A stretch of DNA of 64,000 nucleotides from Methylomagnum ishizawai (GCF_019670005.1 NZ_AP019783.1:1446501-1510500), one strand, 5' to 3'. Positions 44,081-52,962 are shown, counted from the stretch's first letter. The notes: a model not told the origin generated them from the sequence alone. Program-made: numbers and translations.

Positions 44081-45475
44081 ATGCTTTATACCGATACCGC
44101 CGGGGGTAGGCGTTATTCATTCCCCGATCTTAAAACCCTGCTGGGCAAGGCCTCGCCCTTGCGTTCGGCGGACCAACTGGCCGGACTCGCCGCCGAGTCC
44201 GAGGCGGAACGGGCCATCGCCCAGCGCGTGCTGGCCGGGGTGCCCTTGCGGCGCTTCCTGGAAGAGCCTTTGATCCCGCCCGAGCAGGACGAGGTCAGCC
44301 GCTTGATCTTCGAGCGCCACGACATGGCGGCCTTCGCGCCCATCGCCGGGCTGACCGTGGGCGAATTCCGCGAATGGCTGCTGGCCGACACCACGCCAGG
44401 CGTGGACATAGAATCCATCCGGTCCGGCCTGATGCCGGAAATGGCGGCGGCGGTCTCGAAACTCATGCGCAACCAGGATTTGATCGCCGCCGCCCGGCGT
44501 TGCCGGGTGACGACCCGGTTCCGCAATACCTTGGGGCTGCCGGGACGCTTATCGACCCGCTTGCAGCCCAACCATCCCACCGACGATCCCCAGGGCATCG
44601 CCGCCAGCCTCCTCGACGGTTTGCTGTACGGCAATGGCGATGCGGTCATCGGCATCAACCCCGCCACCGACAGCCCGGCCAATGTGGCCGGTTTACTGCG
44701 CCTATTGGACCGGATCATCCAGGAATACGCCATCCCCACCCAAAGTTGCGTGCTGGCCCATGTCACCACCACCATGGAATTGATGCGGCGGGGCGTGCCG
44801 GTGGATTTGGTGTTCCAATCCATCGCCGGGACCGAGGCGGCCAACCGCGGTTTCGGCGTGGACCTCGCGCTGCTCGGGGAAGCGCGGGAGATGGCGCTTT
44901 CCCTCAACCGCGGCACGGTGGGCGACAACGTGATGTATTTCGAGACCGGCCAGGGCAGCGCCTTGTCCGCCGAGGCCCATCATGGCATCGACGCCCAGAC
45001 CTGCGAGGCCCGCGCCTATGCCGTGGCCCGCGAGTTCGCGCCGCTCCTGGTCAATACCGTGGTGGGTTTCATCGGGCCGGAATATCTCTACGATGGCAAG
45101 CAGATCATCCGCGCCGGGTTGGAGGACCACTTCTGCGGGAAGCTCCTGGGCCTGCCGATGGGTTGCGATGCCTGCTACACCAACCACGCCGAGGCCGACC
45201 AGAACGATATGGACAACCTCATCACCTTGCTGGGCGTGGCCGGTTGCACTTATTTCATGGGGGTGCCGGGGGCGGACGATATCATGCTGGCCTATCAAAG
45301 CACCTCGTTCCACGACGCCTTGTATCTGCGCCGGACCTTGGGGCTGCGGCCCGCGCCGGAGTTCGAGGACTGGCTGGACCGCATGGGCATTTTCGATGGC
45401 CGCAACGCCTTGGCCGGGAATCCGGCCCCGCGCCTGTTGGGAGCCGTCCACGATTTGGCGGGAGGTCCGGCATGA
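44081..45475 (+). CDS. eutB: Ethanolamine ammonia-lyase large subunit
   Basis: EutB, with EutC, forms the adenosylcobalamin-dependent enzyme that splits ethanolamine into acetaldehyde and ammonia. The 464-residue product spans the family from YSFPDLKTLLGKASPLRSADQLAGLAA to ALYLRRTLGLRPAPEFEDWLDRMGI. It has the barrel segments FRNTLGLPGRLSTRLQPNHPTDDPQGI, YGNGDAVIGINPATDSP and FETGQGSALSAEAHHGIDAQTCEARAYAVAREF. The stop overlaps the eutC start. No microcompartment, transporter, reactivase (eutA) or regulator genes are nearby. Confidence 0.97.
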   Translation: MLYTDTAGGRRYSFPDLKTLLGKASPLRSADQLAGLAAESEAERAIAQRVLAGVPLRRFLEEPLIPPEQDEVSRLIFERHDMAAFAPIAGLTVGEFREWLLADTTPGVDIESIRSGLMPEMAAAVSKLMRNQDLIAAARRCRVTTRFRNTLGLPGRLSTRLQPNHPTDDPQGIAASLLDGLLYGNGDAVIGINPATDSPANVAGLLRLLDRIIQEYAIPTQSCVLAHVTTTMELMRRGVPVDLVFQSIAGTEAANRGFGVDLALLGEAREMALSLNRGTVGDNVMYFETGQGSALSAEAHHGIDAQTCEARAYAVAREFAPLLVNTVVGFIGPEYLYDGKQIIRAGLEDHFCGKLLGLPMGCDACYTNHAEADQNDMDNLITLLGVAGCTYFMGVPGADDIMLAYQSTSFHDALYLRRTLGLRPAPEFEDWLDRMGIFDGRNALAGNPAPRLLGAVHDLAGGPA

Positions 45476-46248
45476 ACGACGGCGCTTGGGAACCGCTACG
45501 CCGTTTCACCCAGGCCCGCATCGGCCTGGGCCGGGCCGGCCACGCCCTGCCCACCGGGGCGTTGTTGGATTTCCAACTGGCCCATGCCAGGGCGCGGGAC
45601 GCGGTGCATCTGCCTTGGGATATCGAAGGCTTCGCCGCGGCGGTGCGGGCGCTGGGCAGCGAGTGCCTGATCCTGGAAACCCCGGTGGCCGACCGTGGCG
45701 AATACCTGCGCCGCCCCGACCTGGGCCGCCGCTTGACCGAGGCGGCCCGCGCCCGCGTGGCGGCTTGGGCCGGGCCGGATATCGATATCGCCTTGGTCGT
45801 GACCAACGGCTTGTCGTCGGCGGCGGTGGAGGCGCATGGCCTCCCTTTGTTGCGGGCGATCCTGGAACGCTACCACGCGCTGGGGTTCAAGCCCGGCCCG
45901 GTCTGCGTGGTGGGGAATGGGCGGGTGGCTGTGTCCGACGTTATCGGCGCGGCGCTCAGGGCCCGTTTGGCGGTGATCGTGGTCGGCGAGCGGCCCGGCC
46001 TCAGCGCGGCGGACAGCCTCGGGATTTACCTAACCTATGGTCCCAAGGTCGGCAATACCGATGCCGGGCGCAATTGCCTATCCAATATCCGCCCGCCCGA
46101 AGGGTTGGACTACGCCGCCGCCGCCGCCAAGCTGGCCTATCTGACGGTCGAGGCGCTGCGGCGGGGTTTGTCCGGGGTGGATTTGAAGGACGAGATGGCC
46201 CTGCCGGGCCGGGACGGCGCGGTTCTCGACGCCATCCCGCAGCTTTGA
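45472..46248 (+). CDS. eutC: Ethanolamine ammonia-lyase small subunit
   Basis: A 258-residue EutC subunit, which binds the lower face of the cobalamin at the EutBC interface. It has FTQARIGLGRAGHALPTGALLDFQLAHARARDAVHLPWD, VVTNGLSSAAVEAHGLPLL, NGRVAVSDVIGAALRARLAVIVVGERPGLSAADSLGIYLTYGP and the C-terminal NCLSNIRPPEGLDYAAAAAKLAYLTVEALRRGLSGVDLKDE. It is shorter than enterobacterial EutC at the N-terminus, as in many non-enteric forms. The start is fixed by the ATGA overlap with eutB and by GGAGG nine bases upstream. Confidence 0.97.
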   Translation: MNDGAWEPLRRFTQARIGLGRAGHALPTGALLDFQLAHARARDAVHLPWDIEGFAAAVRALGSECLILETPVADRGEYLRRPDLGRRLTEAARARVAAWAGPDIDIALVVTNGLSSAAVEAHGLPLLRAILERYHALGFKPGPVCVVGNGRVAVSDVIGAALRARLAVIVVGERPGLSAADSLGIYLTYGPKVGNTDAGRNCLSNIRPPEGLDYAAAAAKLAYLTVEALRRGLSGVDLKDEMALPGRDGAVLDAIPQL

Positions 46249-46472
46249 GCTTGCGCCCAAGGAATTTGGGAGTCCGCGTGGAATCCGGCGGGTCGAACAG
46301 GATTCGACCCTGGGAAATACCGGGTTTTACGCCGCCGTTTTTCATCTTAATGCAACGGTTTTCGCGGTAACTTGGGCGCGTTTCCCTTGGACGGCCCCGA
46401 GGGCGCGGGTCCGGTCCGCGCCGGGGCCGGCCTCGCCCCAACCTTTTTCCATCGCGAGAGTAGCGACCAACG

Positions 46473-47261
46473 ATGCAAGTTCGAGCCATCTTCATTTCCG
46501 ATGTGCATCTCGGCACCCGCGCCTGCCAAGCCGCCCGTTTGGTGGATTTCCTGCGCGAACATCCTTCCGAATACCTTTATCTCCTGGGCGATATCATCGA
46601 TTTCTGGGCCATGAGCCGGGGCGAAATCTATTGGTCCAGGGCGCAGAACACCTTCGTGCAGAAGGTGCTGAGGCGCGGCCGCCATGGCGACAAGATCATC
46701 CTGGTGCCCGGCAACCACGACGAAGCCCTGCGCGAATACCTGGACATGGCCTTCGGCGACATCGTCCTCAAGGGCGAACACGTCCACACGGCGGTGGACG
46801 GCAAACGCTATTTGCTGCTGCACGGCGACGATTTCGACCAAGTCACCCGCTACCACCGCTGGGTGGCGGTGCTGGGCGACGTGTCCTACAACTTCCTGGT
46901 GCGGGTGAACGCGCTCCTATCCTGGTTGCGCCGCCAATTCAAGCGGCCCGGTTATTGGTCCTTGGCCGGCTACGCCAAGCGCAAGGTCAAGACGGCGGTC
47001 AATTTCATCTTCGATTTCGAGGATTCGGTGTTGCACCATGTGCGCGAGCGCGGTTTCGACGGCGTGGTCTGCGGCCATATCCATTGGGCCGAGATCAAGC
47101 AAATCGATGGCTTGTCCTATATGAACTGCGGGGATTGGGTCGATAGCTGCACCGCCATCGTCGAACATCTGGACGGGCGCATGGAATTGATCGTATGGCA
47201 CGGCGACCTGGCCGCGCCCGAGCAACCCGAAGCCCCGGTCAGCCAAATCGCCACCGCCTGA
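46473..47261 (+). CDS. LpxH-like metallophosphoesterase (UDP-diacylglucosamine diphosphatase family)
   Basis: A 262-residue calcineurin-like phosphoesterase with all five metal motifs: FISDVHLGT, LLGDIIDFW, PGNHDEAL, LLHGDDFD and VCGHIHWAE. The segment following (YMNCGDWVDSCTAIVEHLDGRMELI) matches the YbbF/LpxH-like subgroup (longer, with an inserted helical cap RVNALLSWLRRQFKRPGYWSLAGYAKRKVKTAVNFIFDFEDS). It might cleave UDP-2,3-diacylglucosamine in lipid A synthesis, or another membrane lipid pyrophosphate. The protein is likely cytoplasmic and membrane-associated. The next small gene begins three bases after its stop. Confidence 0.85.
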   Translation: MQVRAIFISDVHLGTRACQAARLVDFLREHPSEYLYLLGDIIDFWAMSRGEIYWSRAQNTFVQKVLRRGRHGDKIILVPGNHDEALREYLDMAFGDIVLKGEHVHTAVDGKRYLLLHGDDFDQVTRYHRWVAVLGDVSYNFLVRVNALLSWLRRQFKRPGYWSLAGYAKRKVKTAVNFIFDFEDSVLHHVRERGFDGVVCGHIHWAEIKQIDGLSYMNCGDWVDSCTAIVEHLDGRMELIVWHGDLAAPEQPEAPVSQIATA

Positions 47262-47264
47262 GCC

Positions 47265-47618
47265 ATGGACGCCCCCGCCAAGACACCTCCGAATGAACCG
47301 GCCCACACCCAAGGTGGCGGCGCCGGGCCGCCGGAACCGGATATTCCCGTCCGCGACCTGCCGCGCGATGTCGGCTACCTCTTGCTCGCGGGCGGGCTGA
47401 TCGGTGTCGTGGCACCGGGCATCCTGGGGCTGGATATGCTGGCCTTGGGCACTTTGATCCTCTGGCCGGGCAACCAGCGGCGGGTGGAACGCTGGTTGCA
47501 AGGCGATCCTTCGACCCCGAAATTCCTGCGCGGCAGCCTGAAACAGGTGGAGCGCTTCCTCGACAACCTGGAAAAGCGCTATCCCCGGCTCGACCCGCCC
47601 AAGCCGGGCCGGTCCTAG
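47265..47618 (+). CDS. Small membrane protein of unknown function
   Basis: A 117-residue protein. It has a proline-rich N-terminal tail of ~28 residues, then RDLPRDVGYLLLAGGLIGVVAPGILGLDMLALGTLILWPG, which makes one hairpin of two short membrane helices. A basic amphipathic C-terminus follows (RRVERWLQGDPSTPKFLRGSLKQVERFLDNLEKRYP). It resembles unnamed bacterial envelope-stress proteins with a similar hairpin. It begins three bases after the phosphoesterase stop, so the two are probably co-translated and might work together on lipids. Function is unknown. Confidence 0.75.
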   Translation: MDAPAKTPPNEPAHTQGGGAGPPEPDIPVRDLPRDVGYLLLAGGLIGVVAPGILGLDMLALGTLILWPGNQRRVERWLQGDPSTPKFLRGSLKQVERFLDNLEKRYPRLDPPKPGRS

Positions 47619-47661
47619 CCACCTCCCACCTCCCACCATCTCCCACGGGATGTCCGCCGCG

Positions 47662-47690
47662 CCCGTTCCCAAGCCGGGCTTGGGAACGGG
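47662..47690. repeat. Perfect 29-bp palindromic repeat
   Basis: Two 14-base arms (CCCGTTCCCAAGCC and its exact reverse complement) surround a single G, in the gap after the small membrane-protein gene. No U-tract follows, so it is more like a dispersed intergenic palindrome than a terminator. A decayed relative is at 43397-43418. Confidence 0.75.
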
Positions 47691-48615
47691 TCTCCATGTC
47701 TACGCCCAGCCAACAATCCCGGCTAAAGGAAGCCCCGGTGGATGCCGATGATTAAGGCAGCCACCGGGCCGGTGCGGCCCATCCTCCCGCGATTTTCCAG
47801 ACCCAGGCAAGGACCCCGATGGACAAGGCGCGCATCCAACGGAAAAACAACGTCCATATACGCGGAAACCCAGCCGCGCAAAACAGCTTGATCTTCGTCC
47901 ATGGCTTCGGTACCGACCAGTCGGTTTGGGATGGGATCGTCCCCGAATTTTCCGGGGATTATAGGGTTATCACCTTCGACAACGTGGGTTCCGGCGGTTC
48001 GGAACCCAGCGCCTTCATCCAACACCGGTATTTGGGTTTGCAGGGGTACGCGAACGATTTGCTGGAGCTTTGCCGGGCCTACGCGGTCGGGAAGTCCTGC
48101 GTGGTGGGGCATTCTTCCGGAGCGATGATCGGTGCCCTCGCGGCCGTCGCCGACCCGTCGCTGTTTTCCAAGCTGGCGCTGCTATCCGCCTCGCCCCGGT
48201 ATTTGAATGACGGGGAATATATCGGCGGTTTCACGGACGGGGATTTGCGCGATACTTATAGCGCGGTCGTGCGGAACCTGCCGGATTGGATTGGCACAAT
48301 CACGCCGAAAATCTTGGGCGGCCTGGAACAGCCGGAATTGGCCCGGCATTTCGCGGAAACCCTGCTGGGTATCAAGCCGGAAAATGTATTGACCGATCTT
48401 TGCGCCATCCTCCAGTCGGATTGCCGCGAGGAGATAAAACGCATCTCCATCCCCACCCTGATTATCCAATCCACCGAAGATTATTTCGTGCCCGCCGCGG
48501 TGGCCTATTATCTATACCGGAATATCGCGGACAGCACCCTGGCCATCATTCCGGCGCGGGGGCATTTTCCGCATGGCTCTATCTGTGTTCCGGGGTCTTC
48601 CACTAAGATGGTCGG

Positions 48616-49574
48616 ATGCAGACATCCATCATATCAATCAAGCACTTGGTCAGCGAAGCGCACTGCTACGAGACCATCCGGCAACTGCGCTGGCAAGAGG
48701 GCGTCTACTGCCCGCACTGCGACGGGGGCGAGGCCATCCGGCGCGGCTACGACGGGCCGGATCGGCACCTGCGGCGCTACCAGTGCAAGGCGTGCGGTAG
48801 GCGCTTCGACGACCTGACCGGGACGGCGCTGTCCGGGCACCACCAGCCCTTGTCCGTATGGGTGTTATGCCTGTACTTCATGGGCCTAAACCTGTCCAAC
48901 GCACAGATTGCCCAGGAACTGGACCTGAACAAGGACGACGTGCATTCCATGACGGAATGTCTGCGCGGGGGTCTCGCCCAAAAAAAGCGCCTGTGACGCT
49001 ATCGGGGGTCGTCGAGTGCGACGAGACCTACGTCGTGGCCGGACACAAGGGCCAGCCGGAGAAGGTCGCCGAAGCCGGACGCCCGCCGCGCCGACGGCGG
49101 CTGAAGGGCGCACGGGGGCGCGGCACCAAAGCCACGGAGAAGCCGCCCGTTTTCGGCATGATCCAGCGCTCCGGCGAGGTGGTCATCCGGCTGCTCGACA
49201 ACGTCCAACAAAAGACGATCAAGCCCTTGATCTCGCAGACCGTCGCGGCGGGGACGCTGGTGAACACCGACGAATATGCCATCTACGGCAAGCTGACCGA
49301 CTGGGGCTACGGACACAAGACGGTCAACCACTCGAAGGGCGAGTATGCCCGTGACGAGGACGGCGACGGCTTCCACGAGGTCCACGTCAACACCATGGAA
49401 GGCTTCTGGTCGTTGCTCCGCTCCTGGCTGCGGCCCCACCGGGGCATCTCGCAGGCCAAGTTGCCGCTATACCTGGGCTTCTTCGAATTCGTCTACAACG
49501 CCAAGCGGCGCGGCAAGCGATTGTTGTCCGCACTGCTGGAAGGCTTGCTCAAGAAGACCCCGGAATCCATATAG
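48616..49574 (+). CDS. IS1595-type transposase made by -1 frameshift
   Basis: Frame A (48616-48996) gives 126 residues ending RL. It has a zinc ribbon (YCPHCDGG and YQCKACGRRF) and a helix-turn-helix-like region (LNLSNAQIAQELDLNKDDVHSM). The rest, ECDETYVVAGHKG, NTDEYAIYGKL, HVNTMEGFWSLLRSWLRPHRGIS and LGFFEFVYNAKRRGKRL, lies in the -1 frame to 49574. Joining at A_AAA_AAG (48981-48987) gives a 319-residue full transposase, with the catalytic D/D and N/E residues from frame B. A 6-bp stem TCGTCG-agtg-CGACGA starts about 20 bases downstream. Frame B alone has no good start. A simple sequencing or inactivating frameshift in the A-run remains possible. Confidence 0.85.
48981..48987 (+). promoter_or_regulatory. 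Candidate -1 ribosomal frameshift site A_AAA_AAG
   Basis: In the first transposase frame the codons read CAA AAA AAG, an exact A_AAA_AAG heptamer. A -1 slip here enters the second frame, which then encodes the catalytic domain. The downstream hairpin TCGTCG/CGACGA could stimulate it. The same heptamer is well known in IS1 and IS3 family transposases. Confidence 0.7.
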
Positions 49575-49634
49575 AGCCTTCCGCATTTGAGCGCGCCCGC
49601 CGAGGTCGCCGCCGCCTTGCGTGGTTTCCTATGA

Positions 49635-49977
49635 ATCCGTCGGGCGCGGGGGATGGCCTTTGTCCAACACGGCGGGATAAAGCGGGCACGGCGGCGGCGG
49701 GCGTGTATCGAATTGGCGAGAGATGCGATGCGGAGTCGGCATCGGGCGCTCCCTGGCGGATACCGTGGTTTTGCGGTTGGACAAGATAGGGCCTTTGGGT
49801 TCGGATAGACTCGACTATATTTCCTGGTATCCTTCAATCCCTCTTGGGATCGATATCTCCAGACCGGTCGCCATCTGGCGGGTGGGGGGCAAGGCTTGCT
49901 TGGCGTTTTTAATATGGGATGGAACCCACTGGGTTTCCGGCCATCGATGTGGGCGGCGCTCACCGGAGAAAAAAATA
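49635..49977. other. 343-base gap upstream of the second DUF3604 gene
   Basis: An open frame continues upstream of the DUF3604 gene to 49723 but has no ribosome-binding site, and the signal peptide starts only at 49978. A/T-rich sequence near 49815-49835 may hold the promoter. I see no RNA gene or repeat. Confidence 0.55.
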
Positions 49978-51975
49978 GTGATCGAATTGATAAAGCAGAG
50001 AAAACCATCATATCTGATGTTTTTGGCTGGCTGGGCGGGCCTGTCGCCCCTGGCCCAGGCCGGGCACACCGCGCGCATGTTGGAACCCACCTATGTGGTC
50101 GCGGGCCAACCGGCCGCCTTCAAGTACGAGCTGACCGTCGGCGAGCAGGGGATTCCGGTGGGCGGGAGCGTTGTGGTGGGTTTCCACCACGCCTCGAAAT
50201 GGCAGCCGCGGTTGCAATTCGGCCAGCCCACCTTGCCCGCCTACGTCAAGGTGACGGGCAAGGTCGCCAATAATTTCAAGATGAGGTTTCAAAATGTCGG
50301 TCCCACCTCTTTCGCCAAGGCGGAGGACAACCTATACCACATGGTGATCGTCGCCACCGTGAGCAAGACCGCCCTGGTGCCGGGCGAGGTGGTCACCATC
50401 AGCATCGGCAGCGCCCAATACGGGGGCATATTCCAGATCATGGCGGACGACCACCATGAATTGCGGATCATGGCCGACACCAACGCCGACGGCAAATTCG
50501 AATGGGTGGCCTCGCCCCAGTTCGACATCATCCCGGCATCGACCCACCACCTGCTGATGGTCGCGCCTTCGCAAGTCACCGTGGGCCAGCCGTTCAATGT
50601 CCAAATCCATGCCGAGGACGCCCACAACAACTTTGTCAACGGCACCTATTTCTCAACCCCCGTGCCCACCTATAACGGGAAGGTCACGATCATCGACGAG
50701 AGCGAGGGGGTGCTGGCGACCGGCGTCCAGATCACCGATGGCTGGGCGAGCGTGCCGGTACGGGTATCCAAGCCCGGTCCCCATTGGCTCAAGGTCAGCG
50801 ACGGGGCGTCGGGCGATGCCGGCGGCAGCGGCGAAGGGGGCGGAACCTCCGGGGGCAACGATGGGACGTTGGCGGGTGTCAGCAACCCCTTCAAAGCCTT
50901 CGCGGCGGACCCCGAATACAAGATATATTGGGGCGATGTCCACGGCCATACCAAGGGGTCCGATGGCTTGGGCGAATCCCAGGAGCAATATTTCTGGTAC
51001 GCGCAAAAAGCCCAGCATTTGGATATGTGCGCCCTGAGCGACCATGGCCAGAAAATGTGGCCGCAAACCATGGCCGCCGTCCGCTCGTTCTATCAGCCGG
51101 GGGAATTCGTGACCATCCTTGGTGCCGAGGCCAGTTTGAAAGGGGGGCATGTCAATGTCTATTTCAGGGGGGATACCGCCGCGCTCCTTCCAAACAAGTG
51201 GAACCTGATGAACCATGTCACCTTCATCAATGCGGTCGCCCAGCAATTCGGGACCGACGCCCTCATGGGACCGCACGCCTTCTCCCATGCCACCACCGAA
51301 CCCTATCCTTTCAGCTTCTGGAACGACACGGTCGAGCGCTTCGTCGAGGTTTATTCGATGCATGGCACCAACGAATATCCCGGCAATGCGCGGCCGATGG
51401 CGCAGGCCATCCAAGACCCCGCCCATTTCCTGCAAGGGGGTTTGGTCGCGGGGCGGCGCTTCGGGGTGATCGCTTCCGCCGATGGCCATGATTCCCATCC
51501 GGGGCGGTCGTTCGGCGGGGTTTATCCCACCGGGCTGGTGGCGTTCCGCGCCAAGGAACTGACGCGGGACGCCATCTACGACGCTTGGCGGAACTATCAG
51601 GTCTACGCCACCAGCGTGGAGCGCATCTACCTGGATTTCTCGATCAATGGCTCGTGGATGGGGGCGGCGCTGACCACCGGCGATCCGGTCCAGGTGCATT
51701 ACGAAGTGATCGGGCAGGATAAAACCTTCAAGGCCGAGCTGCTCCGCAATAACATGGTCATCAGGACCGATACCACGACCAACGGGACGGTCACGGTCGA
51801 TTTCCAGGATACGCCCCCCGATCCCAATAATTATTATTATCTGAGGGTGTCGCAGGCCAATGGCGAACGGGCTTGGTCCACCCCGATCTGGGTCGATAAG
51901 CCGCCCGCCCCGGATGCGCCGCCCGCCGCGGCCAAAGCACCGCGCTCGGCAAAGAAGCGGGCACGCTCTTCCTAA
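49978..51975 (+). CDS. Exported DUF3604 protein with N-terminal beta domains
   Basis: A 665-residue protein from the GTG at 49978. This start gives a signal peptide (ELIKQRKPSYLMFLAGWAGLSPLAQA) and has CGGAG about 10 bases upstream. Residues ~30-270 form beta-sandwich domains (MLEPTYVVAGQPAAFKYELTVGEQGIPVGGSVVVGF, LMVAPSQVTVGQPFNVQIHAEDA). A Gly/Ser linker (GDAGGSGEGGGTSGGNDG) leads to the DUF3604 catalytic-like domain: YWGDVHGHTKGSDG, MCALSDHGQ, GPHAFSHATTEP, IASADGHDSHPGR. Metal-ligand histidines are conserved. The C-terminus is a basic tail (APRSAKKRARSS). It differs from the 11566 protein by its domain fusion and lacks the PpiC and HupE partners. Confidence 0.85.
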   Translation: MIELIKQRKPSYLMFLAGWAGLSPLAQAGHTARMLEPTYVVAGQPAAFKYELTVGEQGIPVGGSVVVGFHHASKWQPRLQFGQPTLPAYVKVTGKVANNFKMRFQNVGPTSFAKAEDNLYHMVIVATVSKTALVPGEVVTISIGSAQYGGIFQIMADDHHELRIMADTNADGKFEWVASPQFDIIPASTHHLLMVAPSQVTVGQPFNVQIHAEDAHNNFVNGTYFSTPVPTYNGKVTIIDESEGVLATGVQITDGWASVPVRVSKPGPHWLKVSDGASGDAGGSGEGGGTSGGNDGTLAGVSNPFKAFAADPEYKIYWGDVHGHTKGSDGLGESQEQYFWYAQKAQHLDMCALSDHGQKMWPQTMAAVRSFYQPGEFVTILGAEASLKGGHVNVYFRGDTAALLPNKWNLMNHVTFINAVAQQFGTDALMGPHAFSHATTEPYPFSFWNDTVERFVEVYSMHGTNEYPGNARPMAQAIQDPAHFLQGGLVAGRRFGVIASADGHDSHPGRSFGGVYPTGLVAFRAKELTRDAIYDAWRNYQVYATSVERIYLDFSINGSWMGAALTTGDPVQVHYEVIGQDKTFKAELLRNNMVIRTDTTTNGTVTVDFQDTPPDPNNYYYLRVSQANGERAWSTPIWVDKPPAPDAPPAAAKAPRSAKKRARSS

Positions 51976-52814
51976 ACCCCGTGGGTCAGCCTTTCATATT
52001 CGGCCCGCGTCAATTCCAGCCCGTAGGTCCGCTCCAGGCGGCGCATGGTGAAATGGGCGCGGGCGATCTCCTGGAAATGCTCGATGAACACCATGTTGAT
52101 GAGGCTGCCGGTACCCGCGCCCAGGAGCGGGACCATTTGCAAGGCGGCTTTCTGGCTCACCGCCACCCCGAAGCGGGCGGCGATCTCGGCGATGAAGCGC
52201 ACCAGCCCCGGCGGGTTCATGCGCACGATGCCCACGGTCGCCACCCGCTCGGAAATCCGGGTGAGGTGCATCCCCAGCGCGATGCGGATGCCGTAATAGC
52301 CGATATCGGTGGCGTCGTCGCTGGGCGAGCGTCCGCCCAGCGCGAATACCTCCATGCAGGCCAACCGGGTTTCCTCGTCGTCCAGGTCCTCGCCCTGGGC
52401 CTGGGCGATATCGGCGATGGAGCGCAGGATGATGCCCGAAGTCACCGGCAATTCGGCCAGCACGGCGGGCAGCCCGAACAAACCGCCCACCGCGCCCGAC
52501 AGCATCCCCATGGCCTTGTGCAAACGGGCGTTGCCGCCGCGGCCGGGGCGCTTGCCCAGCGAGAGGATGGCGATCCGCAAGGTGCGCTCCAGATGGCTGC
52601 CGAGGCTGGCCTGCATCCGGGCGTGCCAGCTTTCCGGCAGCGCCTTGAAGAAGCGTTGGATCGGGGCGCCGATGCGGCTGGTCATGCGGGCCGCGAAGCC
52701 GGGGCATTCCAGGCGGCGATGGGCGAGGCGCAGGGCTTTAATATCCTCGGCGGAAAGGAGCGGGGCGCTGGCCGGGAGCAAGCGGGTAGCGGAGCTATCG
52801 GATATGGCGTTCAT
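51972..52814 (-). CDS. EcsC-family protein
   Basis: A 280-residue protein with the EcsC-like pattern: two amphipathic helical regions, ARLHKAMGMLSGAVGGLFGLPAVLAELPVTSGIILRSIADIAQAQGEDLDDEETRLACMEVFALGG and RFGVAVSQKAALQMVPLLGAGTGSLINMVFIEHFQEIARAHFTMRRLERTYG. The family is named after a Bacillus secretion-linked gene but its role in Proteobacteria is unknown. No classical signal or full membrane helix is present, so peripheral membrane association through the Gly/Ala-rich segments is likely. It is convergent with the DUF3604 gene, overlapping by four bases. Confidence 0.85.
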   Translation of the reverse strand: MNAISDSSATRLLPASAPLLSAEDIKALRLAHRRLECPGFAARMTSRIGAPIQRFFKALPESWHARMQASLGSHLERTLRIAILSLGKRPGRGGNARLHKAMGMLSGAVGGLFGLPAVLAELPVTSGIILRSIADIAQAQGEDLDDEETRLACMEVFALGGRSPSDDATDIGYYGIRIALGMHLTRISERVATVGIVRMNPPGLVRFIAEIAARFGVAVSQKAALQMVPLLGAGTGSLINMVFIEHFQEIARAHFTMRRLERTYGLELTRAEYERLTHGV

Positions 52815-52962
52815 GGTGGCGGACCCAAGTGGCGGTCACGGATGGAGCGGAAGATGTTAACCCAAACCAAACGGCCCGGACCCAGGTCGTCGGTCGGGCC
52901 GGCTTGAGCGCCCGGCCCGGTTCGGGCATAGTCGGGGCTTTCCCCATTCCGACCTTCCGACC

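Larger units (their letters stand above)
48575..49578 (+). mobile_element. IS1595-family insertion sequence (1004 bp)
   Basis: A complete element. The left inverted repeat (48575-48600) and right inverted repeat (49553-49578) are 26 bp with 3 mismatches; both begin GGCTCTAT and end TTCCGGGGTCTTC. Target duplications TTCCGCAT flank it exactly (48567-48574 and 49579-49586). The 8-bp duplication and the zinc-ribbon plus DDE-type transposase fit the IS1595 family (ISXO2-like transposase). The duplication is perfect, so insertion is recent. The transposase is encoded in two frames joined by a slippery site. Confidence 0.92.
47819..49634 (+). pseudogene. RsbQ-like alpha/beta hydrolase gene split by an IS element
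   Basis: The 5' part (47819-48574, 252 codons) encodes an alpha/beta hydrolase. It has oxyanion-loop FVHGFGTDQSVWD, FDNVGSGGSEPSAF, nucleophile elbow VVGHSSGAMIG (Ser), the acidic residue in IIQSTEDYFVP and the catalytic His in ARGHFPH. These are features of the RsbQ energy-stress group. After codon 252 the reading runs into the IS left end (ICVPGSSTKMVG...). Removing the IS and one 8-base duplicate restores GHFPHLSAPAEVAAALRGFL and a stop at 49634, a 267-residue ancestral protein with normal RsbQ length. The truncated frame-fused product is predicted to lack only the last helix. No PAS/phosphatase RsbP partner is nearby. Confidence 0.9.
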
